Below, one piece after another: positions 1 to 7,035 of a stretch of DNA of 12,074 bases (within the stretch, counting starts at the first letter, position 1; each line of letters opens with the position of its first letter). The position numbers and the translations under genes were made by a program. Location of the stretch: positions 1-12,074 of the forward strand of contig JAAXHZ010000309.1 in the NCBI GenBank assembly GCA_012270625.1, written 5' to 3'. This DNA comes from Dehalococcoidia bacterium (GTDB lineage Bacteria; Chloroflexota; Dehalococcoidia; SAR202; UBA11138). Below the pieces are notes generated by a model. It had not been told where the DNA came from. It was given only the letters and a program-made list of their open reading frames with translations, and made no database searches.

Positions 1-154
1 ATCTTGGTCGGTTGACGCCTTCATCTGGCCGATGAGGGCGAGATTTCGCTTTCTGAAATGCGAGCGCTCTGTACCTGAAAGGCGCACTACCAAACTCCTC
101 GCACTCGGTTCATGTTGTCCATTCGATCCTCACTCAAGGCTGATTATACTACGT
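1..154. other. Non-coding region downstream of cas2, probable CRISPR leader
   Basis: No convincing gene is seen here; the only open frames are short and have no recognisable product. The region follows the last cas gene, where type I-G arrays commonly start. It carries a minus-strand -10 box pointing left (see the promoter entry) and no copy of the repeat inferred from the pseudo-repeats at 9668-9773. A 10-bp inverted repeat lies at 16-40 (CGCCTTCATC, loop TGGCC, GATGAGGGCG, one G-T pair on the plus strand). That the array lies just beyond base 1 is inference. Confidence 0.4.
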
Positions 155-169
155 TTAGACGACTGTCAC
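143..169 (-). promoter_or_regulatory. Candidate leader promoter pointing left, out of the cas2 3' end
   Basis: On the minus strand there is a perfect TATAAT (143-148) preceded, after 15 bases, by GTGACA (164-169), which matches TTGACA in five of six positions. The spacer is shorter than the preferred 17. The box lies just past the cas2 stop codon and points away from the operon, so it would drive a pre-crRNA starting near base 136. The function is inferred from position. Confidence 0.35.
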
Positions 170-445
170 CTCTCGGGCCTCCGGCTTCAGCTGCCTCCCT
201 AGCGTTGCCAGCATCTCTGTGCCGCGGCCTTCGATCGGCCCGGTGTCGATTATCAGCACTCTGTCTTCCTTGAGGTTGATGATCTCGGTGAGCGCCTCTT
301 CGAGCAGCACGCGCTCCTTGCGCGACAGGTCGCAGGAGAACACGGAGTACTGCACTGGCTCCCCGAAGCCGTTCATCTTCTTGAACGTCCGTCTGAGTCG
401 TTTGGCGTCGCTCACGTCGTAGGCGACTATGAATCGGTTACGCAT
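155..445 (-). CDS. cas2: Cas2, CRISPR adaptation subunit
   Basis: This 96-residue protein has the usual Cas2 length and ferredoxin-like plan. The first strand is RFIVAYDVSD (residues 4-13) with the conserved Asp10, and a second conserved stretch, QYSVFSCDLS, is at 32-41. Cas2 dimers bridge Cas1 dimers in the integrase complex that inserts new spacers at the leader end of the array. In E. coli the role is structural, and any nuclease activity here is unproven. The ATG at 445 has a GAGG ribosome site six bases upstream. It is the last gene of the operon, 52 bp after cas4-cas1, as usual in type I-G loci. Identification rests on sequence pattern plus context. Confidence 0.95.
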   Translation of the reverse strand: MRNRFIVAYDVSDAKRLRRTFKKMNGFGEPVQYSVFSCDLSRKERVLLEEALTEIINLKEDRVLIIDTGPIEGRGTEMLATLGRQLKPEAREVTVV

Positions 446-474
446 CCGCTGCCTCGCGATGCTTCGATGGGGCT

Positions 475-489
475 CTGACCTCTGGTCAG
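475..489 (-). other. Short hairpin between cas4-cas1 and cas2
   Basis: A perfect 6-bp inverted repeat (CTGACC / GGTCAG, 3-base loop) sits in the 52-bp gap between the cas4-cas1 stop and the cas2 start. No T-run follows, so it is not a standard terminator. It might affect mRNA processing or stability; the role is unknown. Confidence 0.3.
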
Positions 490-497
490 GGAGACTG

Positions 498-2198
498 CTA
501 CCTTGTGGTAAACGCCGGGTATCTTTTCAGCTCGCCGAGAATGTGGCGTCCGAGCAGCCTCGCCTGCACCTCCATGATCCTGCGATAGCTGATGGAGTAT
601 CCGAACAGCGGATGTCTGATGAGGGTGTCCATCCTGCGCTCGAATGCCCTTATCACTGCCTTACGGCCATCCTGAGTGAGAGACACAGCCCCCGATCTTG
701 TTATGAAGTCCGGACCCTTCAGCTCGGAGTTGTTGAACAGCGTCAGCGCGGCGGAGTCGGCCAATATGGGGCGGAACTCCTCGGCCAGGTCCAGCGCCAG
801 CGCGGGCTTGCCGTACTTTGGCTGGTGGTAGAAGCCCATGTATGGATCGAACCCGACCGAGATAGCTGAGACGAGGGCCTGTTTGATTAGCATAGAGTAC
901 AGGAAGGAGAGGACCGCATTGACCGGGTCCCTGGGAGGTCGGCGGCTGCGGACTCTGAAGTCGAATTCAGACTCCTCAGAGTGAATCAACGCGCCGAAGT
1001 TGGCGAAATAGACGCTGGCGGCTGCGCCCTCGAGTCCGAGCAGCGTCTGCAGCGAGTCGGCCTTGCGCGCGTTCCGAGACAGCCGAGCGATCTCCTCCAG
1101 CGCCGCCGGGGGCGCTTCCGGGTGGTTCCTGCGCAGCATCACGCGGCTGTTTCGCAGCTTGGCGATCACCAGCTCTCTGGCGATGGACAGCGATCTGGTC
1201 TTATCGCCGGCGACGGCGAACTGGTTCATCCTCAGCTCGACGTTCTTGTGTCCTATGCCCTGGGTGACGCCTTTCAGCCATCCGCCGTATGTGAAGTGGC
1301 AGATGGGTATGTTGCGGTCGAGCATCTCCCGCGTCGCCTGGGCGGTGACCTGCGCGTTGCCGAAGATCGAGAGGTTGGAGACGTCGAGCAGCCTTGTGCT
1401 GGCTACCTTCTCTCCTCTGACGCGCACTGTGAGATTGTCGCCGGACTTGCCGACGACTCCGCCCTGGGCCTGTACGTACATGGGCAGCGCGTCGTCTCGC
1501 GCCGGCGCCATTCGTCGGACGTCGTCGGGTTTGACAACGTAGTGGCTGCCGTTTAGGAAAGTCACCTCGTCGGGCAGGCAGATGCCGACGAGCGAGCACC
1601 TGGGGCACTTGGGGCTGTCTTCGAGCGGCGGAGGCATCTCGCCGCCTGCGGCCATCAGGCGCACGCCGTCCAGAAGCTCCAGGGTGCGACTCACAAGGTC
1701 GTCGTCGAACGGGACTCGCACTCTTCGCCTGGACTTCACGAAGTAGATGACGCCTTCGTCGCACTCGTACCCGTGCGCTCTCAGCAGCAGGCCCTGTACA
1801 CAGAGCTGCACGCGCTCGGGCTCGTATGCGCCCTCGGGAACGTTGGGGACAGCGCCGCGCTTGTAGTCCACAGGAGTCGCGTGGCTGCCGTCGGCCTCGA
1901 CGAGATCGATTCGGGCGATGGCCCCAAGCTCTTCGTCCGATAGTAGAACGGACCGCGCATGGATTACGGTCGGCTCTGCGGAGTCCGCGTCGGGCAGGTC
2001 TCCCGACGGACGGTCCACGCGCCGGTGCTGGAAGCGACCGTCGAGCGTGTCTTCGCTGTGCTCGAACTCGCCCTGCACCCACTCCAGGTACGACAGCCTG
2101 GGACAGTACGCGAACTCGTTGAGCATCCTGGCTGGGACCAGCTCGGTCGGAGCGCTGGGTTGAGGAATTGGTGACGTCGCCTTCAATGGGGCCTCCAT
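498..2198 (-). CDS. cas4-cas1: Cas4-Cas1 fusion protein of type I-G adaptation module
   Basis: This 566-residue protein joins Cas4 to Cas1, an arrangement typical of type I-G. The Cas4 part (about 22-215) shows the four Fe-S cysteines Cys32, Cys198, Cys201 and Cys207 and the RecB nuclease motif D111-Y-K113, with D98 and Q131 as further likely site residues. The Cas1 part (about 219-566) has the expected metal ligands: Glu390 in LLGLEGAAASVYF, then His458, then a DLAEEFRP segment (470-477) in which Glu473 is the likely third ligand with Asp470 beside it. Cas4 selects and trims prespacers with the correct PAM, and Cas1 integrates them into the array together with Cas2. Both active sites look intact. 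The chosen ATG has only a weak ribosome site (AAGAAG); Met25, just before the first cysteine, is a possible alternative start. It lies 111 bp after csb2. Confidence 0.96.
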   Translation of the reverse strand: MEAPLKATSPIPQPSAPTELVPARMLNEFAYCPRLSYLEWVQGEFEHSEDTLDGRFQHRRVDRPSGDLPDADSAEPTVIHARSVLLSDEELGAIARIDLVEADGSHATPVDYKRGAVPNVPEGAYEPERVQLCVQGLLLRAHGYECDEGVIYFVKSRRRVRVPFDDDLVSRTLELLDGVRLMAAGGEMPPPLEDSPKCPRCSLVGICLPDEVTFLNGSHYVVKPDDVRRMAPARDDALPMYVQAQGGVVGKSGDNLTVRVRGEKVASTRLLDVSNLSIFGNAQVTAQATREMLDRNIPICHFTYGGWLKGVTQGIGHKNVELRMNQFAVAGDKTRSLSIARELVIAKLRNSRVMLRRNHPEAPPAALEEIARLSRNARKADSLQTLLGLEGAAASVYFANFGALIHSEESEFDFRVRSRRPPRDPVNAVLSFLYSMLIKQALVSAISVGFDPYMGFYHQPKYGKPALALDLAEEFRPILADSAALTLFNNSELKGPDFITRSGAVSLTQDGRKAVIRAFERRMDTLIRHPLFGYSISYRRIMEVQARLLGRHILGELKRYPAFTTR

Positions 2199-2309
2199 GT
2201 CGCCGGGTCTTCTTTACATAAAGACTATTCCGACGACGTGGAGGGAATTCGACAGGGATGCAAGGGGTTTTGGGGTGTGTATTTGGCTGTTAAGGTGCGG
2301 GGGGAGGGG
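2199..2309 (-). promoter_or_regulatory. C-rich untranslated spacer between interference and adaptation genes
   Basis: This is the longest gap inside the operon. Read in the sense of the mRNA, the first 70 bases after the csb2 stop (2309 down to 2240) contain about 35 C and only 6 G, with runs such as CCCCTCCCCCC and CCCCAAAACCCC. Such C-rich, G-poor, untranslated RNA is the known character of Rho utilisation sites. A small inverted repeat (TCTTTA / TAAAGA, 2211-2224) sits near the cas4-cas1 start. I saw no convincing sigma-70 promoter here. Rho-dependent damping of cas4-cas1 and cas2 is inference. Confidence 0.4.
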
Positions 2310-3782
2310 CTAGGGTGCCGGAACGAACAGTCCAAGGCCGTAGTGGCAGGCGAAGCCGAGGGCTATGGGGCCACTGACTGCCTCGGAGAACTCGATGGTG
2401 AAGTTGTACGCGCGGCCGCCGTTGGAGCCGCCGCCTCGTCTGTGTGTGAAGAAGTCGAAGGGCCGAGTGCCGCTGGAACGGATCTCCATCATAGGCGCGA
2501 TTGGCTCTTTCGTGTCGGTCTCCAGATCGACGTTTTCCAGACGATGGCTGTCGTCTGACCAGCGCAGGGAGACTTCACGTCTGAGCTGCTCTTCAGGGCT
2601 GTCCACCACGCGCTTTTGTCCCTTTGATCCCCGGAACTTGATGTGGCGGGTGAGAACGTAGGGAGTGAGAGAACGCCAGCATCTGGAGCTATCGAACAGC
2701 GGCGACACGCCGTAGAAGTCAGCTGCTAAGCCGTGGGACAAGTAGGCTAGTTGAAGCGCGTCATCACGCCTGTTGGGAAGCCACATCCTTCCCATAGACA
2801 CTATGGCCTCGAACTCCTTATCGTTGAGGCCGCTAGGCGCCCAGACGGTGAGATGATCCAGTTTGCCGTCGCCATCTTCGTCGGTGGGCAGGTAGAAGGC
2901 GTGTCGATGTCCCACCAGTGGACGTCCTGCTGCGTCCTTGCCGGATAAGGTCGGCGATACTTCCTTGTCGTTTTGCCAGCCATACCGTGACATCGCACGG
3001 GTTCGCGCGACTTCTCCCCAGCGAAGGGTGTCTTTGACCATAGGCAGCACTTTGCCAGACAGCGCGAACCAGACTATCTGGGCATCGGCCCCATTCGGAC
3101 GACGTTCGGGGCGGTGAGTGCGGAACTCGGTGAACGAGTCCGCCTTGCGGGTGTACAGCCACCACTGAGCGGCTTCTGGATCGATCCGCCCTGCGCGCCT
3201 GAGATCGGAAGTTTCGATCACCAGGTCTTCAAGTCGGATTGGCGTGCGCGGCACGAGTGTACGGACCGTTTCGACATCTCCGTTTGGGAGCGCGCCGGAT
3301 TCCAGCGGCGCAGAGTTGGGTTCGGGAGGGTTCAAGCATATACGAGCATCCACCCACGACTCAGCGCGTCCTAGGTAGGGCATGTTTCGGAGTATAGAGT
3401 ACAGGTCTTCGGTCTGCCGCTGACCCAACTCCACGTTATTCCACATAGCCACTACAGGCTTGGATGGCTGTATCGCCACGAACGAGTCTATGACGAGCGT
3501 GGTCCGTTCTCGTCTGCCTTCGTTATAGGGCATGTAGTGTCTGGTGTGACCTGTGGAAGCTGGCGGCAGGCTATAGTTTGGACGCTCGGATGCCAGCGCT
3601 TCGAGAATCGGAAGCACGCGGTTATCGGGGATGTCAGGCAGAGTGCGTTTCCAAGTGGCGACGATTGCACGGAGAATCCGCCACGGGGACGGGGGCCACT
3701 CCAGTACACCCTCGTTAACGTGTCTGCCCCACTGCGTCGCGTGGTAACGGTTGGCTGTGAACTCAAACTGGATTGCCAGCAT
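2310..3782 (-). CDS. csb2: Csb2 (GSU0054 family), Cas5-Cas6 fusion subunit of the type I-G effector
   Basis: This 490-residue protein has the hallmarks of Csb2: RYHATQWGRHVNEG with EWPPSPWR near the N-terminus (12-35), LGRAESWV (137-144), a GHRHAFYLP segment (291-299) followed by DGDGKLDHLTVWAP (303-316), TPYVLTRHIK (373-382), and a C-terminal glycine-rich stretch ending HYGLGLFVP (480-488). In type I-G the N-terminal half acts as Cas5, capping the crRNA 5' handle, and the C-terminal half as Cas6, cutting pre-crRNA in the repeat. Histidines in the 291-310 segment are candidates for catalysis, but I cannot assign one with certainty. The ATG at 3782 lies six bases after the csb1 stop with an AGGAG about ten bases upstream, so translation is probably coupled to csb1. 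This protein should also process the crRNA-like RNA at 9655-9797. Confidence 0.94.
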   Translation of the reverse strand: MLAIQFEFTANRYHATQWGRHVNEGVLEWPPSPWRILRAIVATWKRTLPDIPDNRVLPILEALASERPNYSLPPASTGHTRHYMPYNEGRRERTTLVIDSFVAIQPSKPVVAMWNNVELGQRQTEDLYSILRNMPYLGRAESWVDARICLNPPEPNSAPLESGALPNGDVETVRTLVPRTPIRLEDLVIETSDLRRAGRIDPEAAQWWLYTRKADSFTEFRTHRPERRPNGADAQIVWFALSGKVLPMVKDTLRWGEVARTRAMSRYGWQNDKEVSPTLSGKDAAGRPLVGHRHAFYLPTDEDGDGKLDHLTVWAPSGLNDKEFEAIVSMGRMWLPNRRDDALQLAYLSHGLAADFYGVSPLFDSSRCWRSLTPYVLTRHIKFRGSKGQKRVVDSPEEQLRREVSLRWSDDSHRLENVDLETDTKEPIAPMMEIRSSGTRPFDFFTHRRGGGSNGGRAYNFTIEFSEAVSGPIALGFACHYGLGLFVPAP

Positions 3783-3788
3783 GTCCGT

Positions 3789-4790
3789 CTAGCTCCTGTT
3801 GAACGTTAGCTCTGTGACCGCAGGGTTAGCGAACAGTCCCTCGGACGCACATGCTTCGATCAGCGTCGGGAGGTCAGCTTCGAGTTCCGTTCCCGATGGC
3901 ACGCTGAACGAATCTTTCGGTCTCGTCACTTCCAGATCTCCAACTACATCCAGATCGCACGCGGTGCGGAGGCGCAGACCGGTCTCCAGGAACTTCCTGA
4001 TCTTCCACAGCGCTAGAGTTATCAGAAATCGCTCGGCGTTTTCGCCGAGACCGTAGGCCCTGATCTGTGCCATGTCCAGATTGAAGTATGCGGTGATGCG
4101 GTCGGCAGTGTACTCGGTGCGGTGGAACGGGACGTTGCCGAAGCCTTCCGCTGCTCCAACACTGAGTCCTATCTCTCTCAGTGCCGCTGGTGAAGGCGCT
4201 ATCCTATCGTTCTTGACGCCGCCACTGTCAGCGACGTTCACATCGCGAGCTTCTATGAATCCAGACAGGCACCGCTGTAGTCGAGCCACTCCCGCAAGCT
4301 TTTCCAGAAACACTCCGTGCAACACTGAGCCGGGGTCGAATCGGAATGCTGCGCGTGCAAGGCTCGGACGGTTGAACACCCCCGCGGCCGATTCCTTCTC
4401 AGGCAGACTCGCTTTGGCTCGAAACCGTGTTGGAAAGTCAGCATCCCGCATGATGTACGGAGAGTTGAGACGGTGCGCCTCTAGTATGGAGTTGGTCTTA
4501 TCTCCACTGTCCCACAGATTTACTGAGATATAGGGCATTCCGCTCAGAGCTCGGTGGAGTGATCCTGTCGCCTCGTCCCAGCACACGGATTCCAGACGAT
4601 TGGCCATGGACTGTGCGGATTCTACGAGTACGATCTGGGTCGGCTGCCCACTGGAGCTTGGCGCATCGTAGGCCGCGGCTCCCAGGTCGGGAAAGCCGGT
4701 GGGTTGAAAACGAGTGCCCTGTACAGGTCTCAACTCCGCCTCCATCAGGAGTCTGGGGTGGTCGGTCAACTGCTGCAAATCGATCGTCAT
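3789..4790 (-). CDS. csb1: Csb1 (GSU0053 family), Cas7 backbone subunit of type I-G
   Basis: Csb1 is the Cas7-type subunit that polymerises along the crRNA guide, flips out every sixth guide base and holds the R-loop. Family signatures are clear: RPVQGTRFQPTGFPDLG (21-37), LVESAQSMANRLE (55-67), SGFIEARDV (176-184) and PFHRTEYTADRITAYFNLDM (221-240). I start it at the ATG at 4790 (333 residues, beginning MTIDLQQLTDHPRLL), because conservation begins there and a GGAGG lies ten bases upstream. The longer frame from 4838 would add 16 residues without family character and include that ribosome site. It follows csx17 after 52 bp and precedes csb2 by 6 bp. Confidence 0.95.
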   Translation of the reverse strand: MTIDLQQLTDHPRLLMEAELRPVQGTRFQPTGFPDLGAAAYDAPSSSGQPTQIVLVESAQSMANRLESVCWDEATGSLHRALSGMPYISVNLWDSGDKTNSILEAHRLNSPYIMRDADFPTRFRAKASLPEKESAAGVFNRPSLARAAFRFDPGSVLHGVFLEKLAGVARLQRCLSGFIEARDVNVADSGGVKNDRIAPSPAALREIGLSVGAAEGFGNVPFHRTEYTADRITAYFNLDMAQIRAYGLGENAERFLITLALWKIRKFLETGLRLRTACDLDVVGDLEVTRPKDSFSVPSGTELEADLPTLIEACASEGLFANPAVTELTFNRS

Positions 4791-4842
4791 GGTATGCAAA
4801 CCTCCATTTTGTCTGTTTCTAATTCCCTGTCTGTTCAACCAA

Positions 4843-7035
4843 TTACGACTCGGATTCAGGTTCTACGAGCGCGCGCTGCGCTAGCGCCTTGTTTGCAGTT
4901 TCATCCAATGGGAACAGCAACGCGGCGGCGAGGCGACGGGCGGCTTGCGAACCATCAGGTATTCCTGGGTTATCGGAAATGGGTTGCAGGCCTGACGACT
5001 TGAGCCTCTGGTACGCTACTTGGTAGGCGTCGTTGACTCTGCCAGCACGGAGGAGAGCTAACATCCTCGGCTCATGCCAGACGTCGGTATCGGCCCCGAA
5101 CTCCGGGCACTTGAATTTACGCGGCAGCAGAGTCAGTTTCATCACAGAGTATGCAGCCGGTAGGCCGAACGGAGCGTTGAACTGTGATCGCTGTCCAGAG
5201 TCTCGGCCACTCTGGCGTTGTGTGTGGCGTATAGACGAGAGTGGCAGAGCGAGGTCTGCTATGCGCTGGTAATCTACGTCGCCGTTCAGGAACGCAACGA
5301 TGTCAACCAGCTGCGCCGAGTATTGTGAGTCGAGGGGAGGATGCTGCATACCCTCGGTTCGACGACCGTCGAGACATCGGCGAGTCAGCACGGCCAGCAT
5401 GCTGGACAGCGGGTTGCCTGCCGTCCACACGAACGACCTGTTGGTGTCATCCCACTCTGCGCGCCCGTGTGCTCTCACTGGCTCCAGGTTCTCCCGAACT
5501 GCGCCGACTCTTACTTGGCCGTCACTAGTTCCCTGAAGAATCGACGCGAGAGAGCGTGCAAGACGGAACTCCGCAGAGTTGTCGTTTGCATGGGTAAGCC
5601 AGCCCCATGAAAGCTGATCGAGCGGTCGTGTGCTGGCCCGAATGCTGGATTTTGCCAGCCATCGCTCAGTGCGTCCGACCTCGATTAGGACGTTCTGCAA
5701 GTCTCGTGGCTGACCCCGTTGGCAGAACTCGATGATGGCGTCGTCGATGCGGCGGAGAGCGTTGTGCGCAGACGATTGACGCCGCAGTCTATCGGTCCAC
5801 TGGTCCAGGTCGAACAGCACATTGGCGCGATCCACTGTGGTGGCGTCCCGTCGGACCCGGAATCGACCGAGGGGAGCTGCCAGATATGCAAGCCCATTTC
5901 TGACTAAGAAGCCGTATCTGTGGAACTGGGAAACTCCGCGCTCGGCACCCAACCCTGCGACCGCGCGCGCGAAGTCCGTTCCGGTCCCCGCCTGCTGTCG
6001 TCCAAGTTGGGCTCGGCCCTCGGATACGAGGTGGCTGAGTTCTCGAAGGCTAGTAGGACTATCCCACACTGGCGCCCAGAACTCGGCCCTGGACGAGTCG
6101 CCGTACTCGGAGTCAGCGGCTGTGCCATAACCCCCTGCGGAGTTATCTACTGTGAATGGGAATACGGCCCTTGTCCGAGACTGAGGCGACAGTCGTCGGG
6201 CGGCAGCGCCCGCAAACAGCAATGCTCCTTCGAACATCAGAACGTAGTCCCAAGGGTTCGTCAACCTGTCACCTTGGAAACCCACATCCGCGTTTGGGGC
6301 TTTGACGCTGCTGGGATTGAAGAATCCAGTTGACTGTCCCTTTTTCAGGAGAGGTGAGCCTTCATCAAACAATGCCGCTTTCAACTGCTCTTTGGCGATA
6401 GATTCTCCATTGCGTCGATCATTGAGATTTAAGGCGGAAACAACATTCTGCATATAGTTGTTGCTGAACTCCAACTTACCGTCAACTCCACCCGTGCCAA
6501 GCAGGGGCGGAAATTTTCTTCCATCGGATGTCAGTACGTAGGACGCATCAAGCCAGTTGAGAGCATCATCCGGAAATCTGGCTCGGCACTGTGAGAGAAT
6601 CTGTGTCTTTAGAATGCCGTTGTTCGCCTGCACTGCTTGTTTCAGCTTGTCCGAAGATGAAATGCCCTCGTTAACCTGCGCCTCCGCCAATACCTCCTTG
6701 GCTACTGAAAGCACTTCATACCATAGCTGAAATCTTGAAGACTCCACTTCTAGAATAGTGTTCATTGCCTTCGTTGTACTGGCAGGAGGAAAGAAGCCGC
6801 TGCCGCCGTTCCACGGCGACACGATAGGTGTTGGCCTGTACTCATCCAAGAAGAACGCCGTGAGTTCTTCGCGGTCTAGTGTCGAGCGCAAGAAGAAGGT
6901 GTCGTTTGCCCACCATGCGCGAGCTTGTGGGTCAGTCTGTTCGGCCACCAGTCGGAATATGCCGAGTGCCTTCAGGTAGGACATCAACGGCTCAGGGGTG
7001 CATCCTCTCAGTTCCAGTGTATGCAGCTCAGTCAT
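4843..7035 (-). CDS. csx17: Csx17 (Cas8g), large subunit of the type I-G effector
   Basis: The 730-residue protein begins MTELHTLELRGC and carries the Csx17 signature TPEPLMSYLKALGIFRLV (13-30), then PTPIVSPWNGGSGF (68-81). The C-terminal region contains AARRLAAALLFPL (about 698-710), also typical of the family. Csx17 is taken to be the Cas8-like subunit that recognises the PAM and recruits Cas3. The ATG at 7035 overlaps the cas3 stop in the sequence ATGA, and a GGGAG lies eight bases upstream inside cas3, which indicates translational coupling. A longer frame reaching 7155 exists, but its extra 40 residues lie inside cas3 in another frame and lack family character. Length is normal for the family. 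Confidence 0.94.
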   Translation of the reverse strand: MTELHTLELRGCTPEPLMSYLKALGIFRLVAEQTDPQARAWWANDTFFLRSTLDREELTAFFLDEYRPTPIVSPWNGGSGFFPPASTTKAMNTILEVESSRFQLWYEVLSVAKEVLAEAQVNEGISSSDKLKQAVQANNGILKTQILSQCRARFPDDALNWLDASYVLTSDGRKFPPLLGTGGVDGKLEFSNNYMQNVVSALNLNDRRNGESIAKEQLKAALFDEGSPLLKKGQSTGFFNPSSVKAPNADVGFQGDRLTNPWDYVLMFEGALLFAGAAARRLSPQSRTRAVFPFTVDNSAGGYGTAADSEYGDSSRAEFWAPVWDSPTSLRELSHLVSEGRAQLGRQQAGTGTDFARAVAGLGAERGVSQFHRYGFLVRNGLAYLAAPLGRFRVRRDATTVDRANVLFDLDQWTDRLRRQSSAHNALRRIDDAIIEFCQRGQPRDLQNVLIEVGRTERWLAKSSIRASTRPLDQLSWGWLTHANDNSAEFRLARSLASILQGTSDGQVRVGAVRENLEPVRAHGRAEWDDTNRSFVWTAGNPLSSMLAVLTRRCLDGRRTEGMQHPPLDSQYSAQLVDIVAFLNGDVDYQRIADLALPLSSIRHTQRQSGRDSGQRSQFNAPFGLPAAYSVMKLTLLPRKFKCPEFGADTDVWHEPRMLALLRAGRVNDAYQVAYQRLKSSGLQPISDNPGIPDGSQAARRLAAALLFPLDETANKALAQRALVEPESES

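Noticed and set aside
1..154. A CRISPR array at the left edge
   Set aside because: No sequence recurs at repeat-spacer intervals, and neither the handle nor the stem inferred from the pseudo-repeats occurs there.
429..869. Plus-strand open frame opposite cas4-cas1
   Set aside because: It lies opposite conserved Cas1 sequence and has no recognisable product; other long plus-strand frames opposite cas genes were left out for the same reason.
2264..2315. G-quadruplex on the plus strand
   Set aside because: Five G-runs are present but split by a 23-base loop, and the G-rich strand is not the transcribed RNA; the C-rich mRNA is the more relevant property.
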